Source: an uncultured Verrucomicrobiota bacterium (GTDB lineage Bacteria > Verrucomicrobiota > Verrucomicrobiia > Limisphaerales > UBA9464). Taken from it: a stretch of 5,497 nt of DNA. The position numbers were made by a program, and so were the translations under genes. The stretch lies in assembly GCA_903864375.1 (NCBI GenBank), contig CAIPFS010000219.1, forward strand, positions 1-5,497. Reading direction: 5' to 3'. Shown here in pieces: positions 1 through 5,497 of the stretch. The notes under the pieces were generated by a model that searched no databases, was not told the DNA's origin, and worked only from the letters and a program-made list of their open reading frames with translations. The stretch's first letter is position 1; the number at the start of each line of letters is the position of its first letter.

Positions 1-1
1 C

Positions 2-3000
2 CTGGCCGAGACCTCGTTGACGTTGCCGGGAATCCGTTTTGTCATCGATACGGGATTGGCCCGCATCAGCCGGTACGATGCCCGCACCCGGACGAAGCGC
101 CTGCCGATCGAGCCCATTGCCCAAAGCAGCGCCAACCAGCGCCGCGGGCGGGCCGGGCGGGTGCAGGCGGGGGTCTGCATCCGGTTGTATTCCGAGGAGG
201 AATTCCTCGAGCGATCGGAATTCACCCAGCCGGAAATCCAGCGGGCGAATCTGGCCGAAGTCATCCTGCGGATGAAGGCGTTTCACCTGGGAGAAATTGA
301 AACGTTTCCCTTCGTCAATCCCCCGCCGCCCGCCGCCATTCAGGCAGGGTTTGCCTTGCTGACGGAATTGGGTGCGTTGGATGAACAGAGAAACCTGACC
401 CCCCTCGGGCGGGATCTCGCACGATTGCCCATCGATCCGACTCTGGGTCGCATGCTCTTGCAGGCGTGTCAGGAGGGTTCCTGGCGGGAACTGTTGACGA
501 TCGCGGCCGGCCTCAGTGTGGTGGATCCTCGAGAACGCCCGTCCGACCAGACCGAGGCCGCCGATTCGGCACATCGCCGATATGCAGACCCGCGCTCGGA
601 CTTCATGGCCCTGCTCAACCTATGGTCGGCTGTTGAACGGGATTGGAAGACACTGCGCACGAGCGGTCAGCAACGTCGGTATTGCCGGACTCAATTCCTG
701 TCGTATTTGCGACTCCGGGAATGGCAGGAGCTCCGGGACCAGCTGGCCGAGACGATCGCCCCCTTGATTCCTCACGGGGAAGGAGACCCGCCCGCCGGGT
801 ATGATGCCATCCATCGGGCGATCACCACTGGATTGTTGGGAAACCTGGCGTGCCGCGTCTCCCGAAATATCTATCGCGGTGCCGGCAATCGCGAACTCAT
901 GGTTTTTCCGGGTTCATCCCTTTTTCGGCGGGCCGATAAATCGGACGGCCCGGCCCGTGCAGGGGCAAGGGAGATTCCGGTAAATGGTCCCGGCGACAAG
1001 GGCGGACAGCCGCAATGGATCGTGGCTGGTGAAATCGTCCAGACGTCTCAATTGTTCGCTCGAATGGTCGCCGAGGTGAACCCGGAGTGGGTCGTCGAAC
1101 TCGCCCCACAACTCTGCAAACGGAATTATATTCACCCCCGGTGGGACCCATCTGTCGGAAAGGTTCTGGCCACCGAACGATGGACACTCTTCGGCCTGGA
1201 AATCTGCCTGCGGACGGTGGCGTTTGGGAATATCGACCCCGAACTGGCGACCGAGATATTCATCCGGACCGCATTGGTTGAGGAGTCCACGGAGACGGTG
1301 GAGGACCCGACCCATCGCTCCAAAAATGCCGGCGGATCGAAGGTTCCCCTGGTGCGAAAGCCCCCGGCTTCCCCCCTCCTGGCCTTTGTTGAATCGAATC
1401 GGCAGGTGTGCCAGCGGGTGGCGACCTGGAGGACCCGGGTTCGGCAACCCGGCCTGATCGAACTCGACGAAGCCCTCTATCGGTTCTACCGGCGGCAACT
1501 GCCAGACCTGTCGTCATTCGACGAGCTGCACCGCTGGCTTCGGGAACCCGGGAATCCCCAGCGATTGCTGGTGAACGAGACCGACCTCGCGGGGCGGTCT
1601 GAAATTGCCTTCGATACCGGGGCATTTCCCGATCAGGTTCAACTCGGTGCCCTTTCCATTGCCGCCGAATACGCCTATGCCCCGGGAGAAGAGGTGGATG
1701 GAGTGACGCTGCGACTTCCGGTTGCCCAGGCGGTCGAGGTTTCCCCAGCCGCCGCGGCCTGGGCCATACCGGGTTGGCGAACCGAACTGGCCGACGAACT
1801 CCTGCGCAGTCTACCGAAATCGCTTCGTCGTGGGCTGATGCCACTCCCCTCCAAGGCGGCGGAGATTGCCCGTGAATTTCGTCCCTCCGGAACTTCGCTT
1901 CCCGACGAACTCAGCCGCTTCATGCGTCAGAAATTCGGCGTCGAGATTCCGCCCACCGCCTGGAGGCTCGAATCACTCCCCAGGCATCTCCTGCCCCGCA
2001 TCGAAATTGTCGGTCCCGCCAGCACTCCGCTGTTATCGGGTCGCGATTTGGCCCTCCTGCAGTCCAGGCTCGGAGGCGTTCTGGTCAAATCAACGCAATC
2101 GTCGGGGGAGTGGGAGCGGTTGAAGCAACGCTGGGAACGTTTCGGGCTCAACGAGTGGACCCTGGATGAGCTCCCCGAAAAACTACCGGTAGGGGACCCC
2201 GCCTTGGGGCAGTACGCCTGGCCTGGCCTTGAATTGGAGGACCAGGCGGTCCACCTGCGCTTGTTTGCAAGTCCGGTGGCGGCGTCGCGGGCAAGTGCAC
2301 GGGGAGTACCGAAACTGATCGAGCTGGGACTGACCCGGGAGCTGGCCTGGCTCGAGCGCGACCTCCGTGGTCTGGCCCGCTGTGCCGTCCGCTATGCTCC
2401 CCTCGGCACCCTGGAACAACTTCAGGCTGGCGCCCTGCGGCATTTGATAGGTCATGTCATCACCGTTCCGGGCAAATTCCGGCTTCGGAAGGAAGATTTC
2501 CAGGCGGCCATTGCATCCGCCCGGGAGCGGTTGAAAGGAGTGGCGCTGCCCTTCATCGATCAGGTGTCCCACCTGCTGGAACTCCGGCATCTGGTCGCGG
2601 CTCGCGCCGGTGGGAGCCCGGTCCCGCCATCCGCACCGAAGGCCCGCATCGTGACGGCGTTCGACCAACTCTCCGTGGTGACGCGGACACCCGTTGCCAG
2701 CCCATGGGCGTCGGAACTCCATGCATTGATGCCACCGGAGTTTCTGGAAACGATTCCGCACCAACGGCTGGTTCATCTGCCGCGGTATTTGAAGGCCCTG
2801 CAAACACGAATCGAACGTGCATCCTTGCAGCCCGATAAGGAACAGGCACGCCGCCTGCAACTGGCTCCCTATGTGGAAGCCCTGGGTCGCTGGCGATCCA
2901 ATACCCGGCTGACACCCGAGGCCGTCCAGGTGCTGGATGAATACCGCTGGATGGTGGAGGAATTTCGAGTGTCGCTGTTTGCCCAGGAACTGGGAACGCC

Positions 3001-3100
3001 CGTCCCAGTCTCAGCCAAGCGGTTGGACCAATTGCTGGCGCGCCTCGCGGAGTTGGCTCCCGCAAAAACCGGGTCCGCTGCTGCGGAATCCAGGCGGTAG
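2..3100 (+). CDS. hrpA: ATP-dependent RNA helicase HrpA, 5'-truncated by the window edge
   Basis: This is a DEAH-box (SF2) RNA helicase; E. coli HrpA has been reported to act on stalled or collided ribosomes. The visible 1032 residues start inside helicase motif V (AETSLTLPGIRFVIDTG, residues 2-18), followed by motif VI (QRRGRAGR, 46-53). The HA2 region follows at about 104-200 (FALLTELGALD; LPIDPTLGRMLL) and an OB-fold-like part at about 265-345 (FPGSSLF; WIVAGEIVQTS). The long C-terminal DUF3418 region, typical of HrpA and absent from HrpB, fills the rest. It includes PEWV, KRNY..P.W and a terminal VSLFAQELGTPVPVSAKRLDQL segment. The reading frame is open to the left edge, so the Walker A/DEAH half lies outside and the TTG at 17 is internal to motif V. 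The gene ends at a TAG (3098-3100). E. coli HrpA is about 1300 residues, so a few hundred are missing. Relative to my memory of E. coli HrpA there are insertions near residues 311-336 and 427-455. The family assignment is very secure. Confidence 0.95.
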   Translation: MAETSLTLPGIRFVIDTGLARISRYDARTRTKRLPIEPIAQSSANQRRGRAGRVQAGVCIRLYSEEEFLERSEFTQPEIQRANLAEVILRMKAFHLGEIETFPFVNPPPPAAIQAGFALLTELGALDEQRNLTPLGRDLARLPIDPTLGRMLLQACQEGSWRELLTIAAGLSVVDPRERPSDQTEAADSAHRRYADPRSDFMALLNLWSAVERDWKTLRTSGQQRRYCRTQFLSYLRLREWQELRDQLAETIAPLIPHGEGDPPAGYDAIHRAITTGLLGNLACRVSRNIYRGAGNRELMVFPGSSLFRRADKSDGPARAGAREIPVNGPGDKGGQPQWIVAGEIVQTSQLFARMVAEVNPEWVVELAPQLCKRNYIHPRWDPSVGKVLATERWTLFGLEICLRTVAFGNIDPELATEIFIRTALVEESTETVEDPTHRSKNAGGSKVPLVRKPPASPLLAFVESNRQVCQRVATWRTRVRQPGLIELDEALYRFYRRQLPDLSSFDELHRWLREPGNPQRLLVNETDLAGRSEIAFDTGAFPDQVQLGALSIAAEYAYAPGEEVDGVTLRLPVAQAVEVSPAAAAWAIPGWRTELADELLRSLPKSLRRGLMPLPSKAAEIAREFRPSGTSLPDELSRFMRQKFGVEIPPTAWRLESLPRHLLPRIEIVGPASTPLLSGRDLALLQSRLGGVLVKSTQSSGEWERLKQRWERFGLNEWTLDELPEKLPVGDPALGQYAWPGLELEDQAVHLRLFASPVAASRASARGVPKLIELGLTRELAWLERDLRGLARCAVRYAPLGTLEQLQAGALRHLIGHVITVPGKFRLRKEDFQAAIASARERLKGVALPFIDQVSHLLELRHLVAARAGGSPVPPSAPKARIVTAFDQLSVVTRTPVASPWASELHALMPPEFLETIPHQRLVHLPRYLKALQTRIERASLQPDKEQARRLQLAPYVEALGRWRSNTRLTPEAVQVLDEYRWMVEEFRVSLFAQELGTPVPVSAKRLDQLLARLAELAPAKTGSAAAESRR

Positions 3101-3106
3101 GGCCAA

Positions 3107-3145
3107 AGCTTGGAATGCATCCCCGCCCACAGCCGATGCCAAGCT
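3107..3145 (+). terminator. Weak bulged stem-loop just downstream of hrpA
   Basis: AGCTTGG (3107-3113) and CATC (3118-3121) can pair with GATG-CCAAGCT (3135-3145), leaving a four-base bulge (3114-3117) and a 13-base loop. A short pyrimidine stretch (CTCTTTTCTCCC) follows at about 3149-3160. It begins only seven bases after the hrpA stop, so it could help end hrpA transcription. The bulge and the absence of a real T-run make it a poor intrinsic terminator, so the call is tentative. Confidence 0.25.
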
Positions 3146-3201
3146 CCGCTCTTTTCTCCCGCCCAGGCGCCCCCAACAAACGCCCTTGAAATCAAGTGGT
3201 G

Positions 3202-3284
3202 CTCTGAGCTCTCTGAGCCCTCAGAGTTTCGACTCTTGCTCTTTGTCCTGAGGATCATCCACAGAGGACTCAGAGTGCACAGAG
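3202..3284. repeat. Imperfect inverted repeat built of 9-nt periodic CTCAGAG/CACAGAG units
   Basis: The left arm (3202-3226) and the reverse complement of the right arm (3260-3284) agree at 20 of 25 positions, separated by 33 bases. Each arm is itself a 9-nt periodic array. On the right, CACAGAGGA (3260-3268), CTCAGAGTG (3269-3277) and CACAGAGGA (3278-3286) follow one another, the first and third being identical. On the left, CTCTGAGCT, CTCTGAGCC and CTCAGAGTT follow one another from 3202. From general familiarity, CACAGAGGAC-type arrays are dispersed intergenic repeats in Verrucomicrobiota and Planctomycetota genomes. No search was possible here. Function is unknown; a fold-back structure in RNA or DNA is possible. 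Confidence 0.65.
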
Positions 3285-3343
3285 GAAAAAAGAGATGGTG
3301 GGATCGGGCCGATGTGCACCGGTCCAAGCCGCAGGTCGTCTGA

Positions 3344-3361
3344 GCCACGGACGCCACGCGA
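3344..3361. repeat. Short 9-nt tandem repeat, GCCACGGAC-GCCACGCGA
   Basis: Two adjacent 9-mers share GCCACG (3344-3349 and 3353-3358). The unit resembles the CCACGGA-type 9-nt arrays that I associate with the same genomes as the CACAGAG repeats nearby, but it is only two copies long and already diverged. It may be a decayed remnant. The signal is weak. Confidence 0.35.
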
Positions 3362-3490
3362 TTCAGATACAGTGATTTCCTGCCTGCCCCCGGGAGCACA
3401 ACTTGTGGTGTGTTTCCAGGTAACAGCGTTTCTCAAGCTCCAAACGAACGGGCGAGGTCGTTTGCTGGCGATGATGGTCGAAATCGATAT

Positions 3491-3538
3491 GGGGACTTGC
3501 AGGAGCGCGTCCGGACACAAGCGCCTCTGCAAGTCCCC
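3491..3538. repeat. Long GC-rich hairpin with 18-bp arms (palindromic repeat candidate)
   Basis: GGGGACTTGCAG (3491-3502) is perfectly complementary to CTGCAAGTCCCC (3527-3538). The stem continues after a two-base mismatch with GCGC (3505-3508) against GCGC (3521-3524), giving 16 of 18 matched positions and a 12-base loop. The loop contains the self-complementary GTCCGGAC (3509-3516). No T-run follows on either strand, so it is not a textbook intrinsic terminator. Its position between convergent genes and its shape suit a REP-like or miniature palindromic element, or a bidirectional transcription barrier. The structure is clear; its role is inferred. Confidence 0.65.
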
Positions 3539-3545
3539 AATAGTT

Positions 3546-3564
3546 GCAGGGATCATCACCCTGC
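3546..3564. repeat. Small hairpin GCAGGG-(7)-CCCTGC
   Basis: A perfect 6-bp inverted repeat pairs 3546-3551 with 3559-3564 around a 7-base loop. It lies just downstream of the iscS-like gene when read on the minus strand and next to the larger hairpin at 3491-3538. No T-run follows. It could stabilise the mRNA end or be chance in GC-rich DNA. Confidence 0.35.
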
Positions 3565-3639
3565 CCAGGCTAAATGCCTTCAGTGGCGAGGGTGCGAGCG
3601 AACCACGTCCGGATTCGGAAGTTTTCCCGACCTTTGGAC

Positions 3640-4905
3640 CTACCGTGCCGGTTTGCCAGAGATCCCGGCAGCGTGTTCGCTGAACGACTTGCCGATTCCC
3701 CGGGGAGCAATCACCGAATCGATGACGCCGCTCTCGAATTCCTCCCACATCGGAGACATTCCCCGCAGCTTGGCCGCGATTTTGGCGAAGGACCCGACCA
3801 CATAATCGACGTCTTCTTCGGTGTTGTCCTTTCCGTGGGTCATGATGATGTTGCCCTGAGCCAGGGCATGGTCCAGTCCAATGGCGGCCAGGACGTGGGA
3901 AATCTTGAGCGACTTGCTGACGCAACTCGAACCGCTGGCGACGGCGATTCCGTTGAGATCGCACAGCAACAACTGGCCTTCGCCTTCGATGAATTCGGTG
4001 GAAAGATTCAGGTTGGTCGAAATCCGGTTCGGACCAGGCAGCGGCCCATTCAATTTGATGTAGGGCACGTGTTCCGACAGGCCCTTCCAGAGGCGTTGCT
4101 GAAGATGAAAGGTGTGGGCAATTCGTGCCGACATCTCCTGGAGAGCGATTTCAGCAGCCACGCCTCCTCCCACGATGGCTGGGACGTTTTCCGTTCCCGC
4201 GCGACGTCCGTTTTCTTGAACCCCTCCGTGGAGAATACTCACGATGCGGGCTTTCCGGTGACGGTAAAGGACACCCACGCCTTTGGGGCCATAGAAGCGG
4301 TGGGGGGAAAAGCTCACCAAGGCGGCTCCCATCGCTTTGACGTCAATGGGGAGCCATCCGGCGCTCGCCTCGCAATCGACGTACAACGGGACCCCGGCTT
4401 CGGCGCAGATTTTCCCCACCTCGGCAATGGGTTCAATGGTGCCGATGTCGTGGTTCACATGATGCACGGCCACCAAGGTGGTTTGCGGAGTGATGGCGGC
4501 CTTCAACTCCGGTAATCGAATAAGACCCTCGGAGTCCACGGAGACACGGGTGCAGGTGAATCCCTGCTTTTCCAGGAACTCAACCGAGTTCATGACGCTG
4601 GGATGCTCCGTGGCACTGACAACCAGGTGGCGTCCCCGCCGTTCGTTGGCGTAGGCCACTCCCTTGATCGCCAGGTTGGAGGACTCGGTGCCGTCGGACG
4701 TGAAAAAGATTTCCTCCTCACTCTCCGCATTGATCAGCGCCGCCATTTGCCGGCGGGCGGTCTTGATCGCATCGCGGACCCGGAGTCCGTGCTGGTGCAA
4801 CGATGAGGGGTTGCCAAAGGCCTCGGTGAAGTACGGGCGCATGGCGTCGAAAACCTCGGGCAATACCGGGGTGCTGGCCTGATGATCGAGATAAACTTGG
4901 CGCAT
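3640..4905 (-). CDS. IscS/NifS-family cysteine desulfurase homologue lacking the PLP lysine
   Basis: This is a class V aminotransferase-fold protein of the NifS/IscS group, 421 residues from the ATG at 4905 (E. coli IscS: 404). An in-frame TTG at 4914 would add three residues. Neither start has a Shine-Dalgarno; ATG is preferred because MRQVYLDHQASTP is the usual beginning. Family marks include FGNPSS, FTSDGTESSNLAIKG, TEHPSV (His101), YVDC (Asp177), YGPKGVG, QENGRRAGTENVP and SGSSC with the sulfur-carrying Cys328. Unusually, the PLP lysine motif SxHK reads SPHR (Arg203, codon 4297-4299). Further changes are VNHDIG for VNNEIG (His152), VDCEAS for VDATQ (Gln to Ala180), and Ile354 where an Arg normally binds the substrate carboxylate. 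Ordinary PLP-dependent desulfuration is therefore doubtful, although the persulfide or cluster-ligand cysteine remains. A tail of about 25 residues follows the MSPMW segment. It lies downstream of iscU, probably in one operon. Family is certain; activity is not. Confidence 0.93.
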   Translation of the reverse strand: MRQVYLDHQASTPVLPEVFDAMRPYFTEAFGNPSSLHQHGLRVRDAIKTARRQMAALINAESEEEIFFTSDGTESSNLAIKGVAYANERRGRHLVVSATEHPSVMNSVEFLEKQGFTCTRVSVDSEGLIRLPELKAAITPQTTLVAVHHVNHDIGTIEPIAEVGKICAEAGVPLYVDCEASAGWLPIDVKAMGAALVSFSPHRFYGPKGVGVLYRHRKARIVSILHGGVQENGRRAGTENVPAIVGGGVAAEIALQEMSARIAHTFHLQQRLWKGLSEHVPYIKLNGPLPGPNRISTNLNLSTEFIEGEGQLLLCDLNGIAVASGSSCVSKSLKISHVLAAIGLDHALAQGNIIMTHGKDNTEEDVDYVVGSFAKIAAKLRGMSPMWEEFESGVIDSVIAPRGIGKSFSEHAAGISGKPAR

Positions 4906-4947
4906 GGCGTTCAAACGGGAAAAGGAATGCAGTAGGAGACTAAATCT

Positions 4948-4970
4948 CAGGGCAGGTGGCCCCTGTCCTG
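4948..4970. other. Potential stem-loop upstream of the iscS-like start
   Basis: CAGGGCAGG (4948-4956) faces CCTGTCCTG (4962-4970) over a 5-base loop. As plus-strand RNA the stem has nine pairs including one G-U. As minus-strand RNA, the sense of the operon, the same position is an A-C mismatch, leaving eight of nine. It sits about 43 bases before the ATG. A role in translation or mRNA stability is possible but unsupported. Confidence 0.3.
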
Positions 4971-5025
4971 AAGGCCGACGGACGGATCGGATTTGACGAA
5001 ATGCCGATCATGCCTCCGGAGATGA

Positions 5026-5055
5026 CGGACCCTGCCGCACCGGCGGTCGGGTCCG
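5026..5055 (-). other. Two-level stem-loop just after iscU
   Basis: CGGACCC (5026-5032) pairs perfectly with GGGTCCG (5049-5055), and inside it GCCG (5034-5037) pairs with CGGC (5041-5044) over a 3-base loop. Read on the minus strand it begins 15 bases after the iscU stop codon. No T-run follows, so it is unlikely to be a strong intrinsic terminator. It could protect the iscU mRNA 3' end or partly attenuate readthrough. Confidence 0.4.
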
Positions 5056-5070
5056 GATTTTGCCGACGTT

Positions 5071-5490
5071 TCAGGCCGTCACGGCTAGTTGTGCCCGGGC
5101 GGATTCGGGATGCTTTTTGACGTAATCTTCGAGGGCGGCCTTGAGCGCTTCCTCCGCAAGGACCGAACAATGAATCTTCACCGGGGGCAATCCACCGAGA
5201 GCGTCAACGACTTCCTGATTGGAGAAGTTCATCGCCTCTTCAATGGTGCGGCCCTTGATGAGTTCGGTGGCCATGCTGGAGCTGGCGATGGCGGAGCCAC
5301 AGCCAAAGGTCTTGAAGCGGGCGTCCGTGATTCGCCCATCCTGGATTTTGACGCTGATCTTCATGATGTCACCGCAGGCTGCGGCTCCGACTTCGCCGAT
5401 GCCGTCAGCATCCTTCAGATCACCCATGTTTCGGGGATTCATGAAGTGCTCCATGACAGTGGGGTTATAAAGAGTGTAAGTATCGCTCAT
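5071..5490 (-). CDS. iscU: IscU-type Fe-S cluster assembly scaffold
   Basis: This 139-residue cytoplasmic scaffold is full length for the IscU family (E. coli IscU: 128), with a short extra C-terminus. IscU receives sulfur and iron, builds a [2Fe-2S] cluster and passes it to acceptor proteins. All ligand and catalytic positions are present: Cys39 and Asp41 in ACGDIM, Cys64 in FGCGSAIASSS, and His107-Cys108 in KIHCSVLAEEA. The LPPVK motif (101-105), which in the ISC system is recognised by the chaperone HscA, is intact. The usual GAPACGD reads GAAACGD, a mild change. The ATG at 5490 begins MSDTYTLYNPTVMEHF, which aligns with family N-termini. Only seven bases lie upstream in the window, so the ribosome binding site and promoter are not visible. 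The iscS-like gene follows on the same strand. There is no NifU C-terminal domain, so this is IscU rather than full-length NifU. Confidence 0.95.
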   Translation of the reverse strand: MSDTYTLYNPTVMEHFMNPRNMGDLKDADGIGEVGAAACGDIMKISVKIQDGRITDARFKTFGCGSAIASSSMATELIKGRTIEEAMNFSNQEVVDALGGLPPVKIHCSVLAEEALKAALEDYVKKHPESARAQLAVTA

Positions 5491-5497
5491 AATTCAG

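Larger units (their letters stand above)
3101..3639. other. Convergent intergenic spacer without a credible gene, rich in repeats
   Basis: These 539 bases lie between the hrpA stop and the stop of the iscS-like gene, so both genes run into it. Reading frames that cross it translate to low-complexity, Ser/Arg/Pro-rich strings with no recognisable domain, and most extend as shadows into the flanking genes. What it holds is non-coding: a weak stem just after hrpA, an inverted pair of 9-nt-periodic repeats (3202-3284), a second short 9-nt repeat (3344-3361), a long GC-rich hairpin (3491-3538) and a small hairpin (3546-3564). I see no promoter and no classical GC-stem-plus-T-run terminator. The mixture suggests accumulated dispersed repeats, possibly also serving as transcription barriers between convergent genes. 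Confidence 0.8.
4915..5070 (-). other. Spacer between iscU and the iscS-like gene, with hairpins
   Basis: These 156 bases separate the iscU stop from the iscS-like gene. They hold two potential stem-loops (5026-5055 and 4948-4970) and no recognisable promoter, gene or Shine-Dalgarno in front of the downstream start. The gap is wide for a tightly coupled operon, so differential expression or mRNA processing is conceivable. I see nothing else in it. Confidence 0.6.

Noticed and set aside
17..19. TTG as the start of the hrpA reading frame
   Set aside because: It lies within helicase motif V (AETSLTLPG); the frame is open and in-family back to base 2, so the true start is outside the window.
2183..3179. 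Minus-strand open frames of about 200 residues under the 3' end of hrpA
   Set aside because: They are antisense to conserved DUF3418 coding sequence and give Arg/Pro/Gly-rich products without family signatures.
3491..3538. Classical rho-independent terminator
   Set aside because: The stem is strong, but neither strand has a T-run after it.
3221..3964. Minus-strand frame of 247 residues spanning the spacer and the 3' part of the iscS-like gene
   Set aside because: It overlaps the real gene in another frame, and its remainder is translated repeat sequence.
3574..4515. Long plus-strand open frame (313 residues) across the iscS-like gene
   Set aside because: It is antisense to a gene with clear family motifs, has no recognisable domain, and is explained by GC-rich codon bias.
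3640..4905. Reading the iscS-like gene as a pseudogene because of the lost lysine
   Set aside because: The frame is intact at full length and all structural motifs, including the loop cysteine, are kept, which fits a maintained divergent protein better than decay.
4940..5011. Minus-strand mini-frame of 23 codons (MIGISSNPIRP...) with GGAGG close to its ATG
   Set aside because: GGAGG is only one base from the ATG, too close for a normal Shine-Dalgarno, and the peptide has no recognisable feature; it could be a leader only if conserved in relatives.

Overview
The window carries three protein-coding genes on GC-rich chromosomal DNA and looks bacterial. I see no rRNA, tRNA, CRISPR array, transposase or phage gene. 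The best lineage guess is the Planctomycetota-Verrucomicrobiota group, perhaps Verrucomicrobiota. It rests on the spacer at 3101-3639, which holds purine/pyrimidine-rich repeats of about 9 nt resembling those I associate with such genomes. It is inference, not proof.

Layout: (1) Positions 2-3100 (+) encode the C-terminal part of an HrpA-type DEAH-box RNA helicase. It enters the window inside helicase motif V and ends normally. (2) Positions 3101-3639 form a gene-free convergent spacer with several inverted and short-period repeats. (3) Positions 3640-4905 (-) encode an IscS/NifS-family protein. (4) Positions 4915-5070 are a spacer with two potential hairpins. (5) Positions 5071-5490 (-) encode a complete IscU-type Fe-S scaffold. 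The iscU gene is upstream of the iscS-like gene on the minus strand, so the two probably form an operon whose promoter lies to the right of the window.

The most interesting feature is the IscS-like protein. It keeps the fold signature, the mobile-loop cysteine, the pyridoxal-phosphate (PLP)-facing Asp and the His above the ring. However, the lysine that should form the Schiff base with PLP is an arginine. The conserved active-site Asn and Gln and the substrate-carboxylate Arg are also replaced. The adjacent IscU has all its cluster ligands. This resembles the Archaeoglobus fulgidus IscS-IscU pair, in which IscS also lacks the lysine. The pair may therefore assemble Fe-S clusters without ordinary PLP-dependent cysteine desulfuration, for example from free sulfide or with a sulfur donor encoded elsewhere. 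HrpA is convergent with this operon and has no evident functional link to it.
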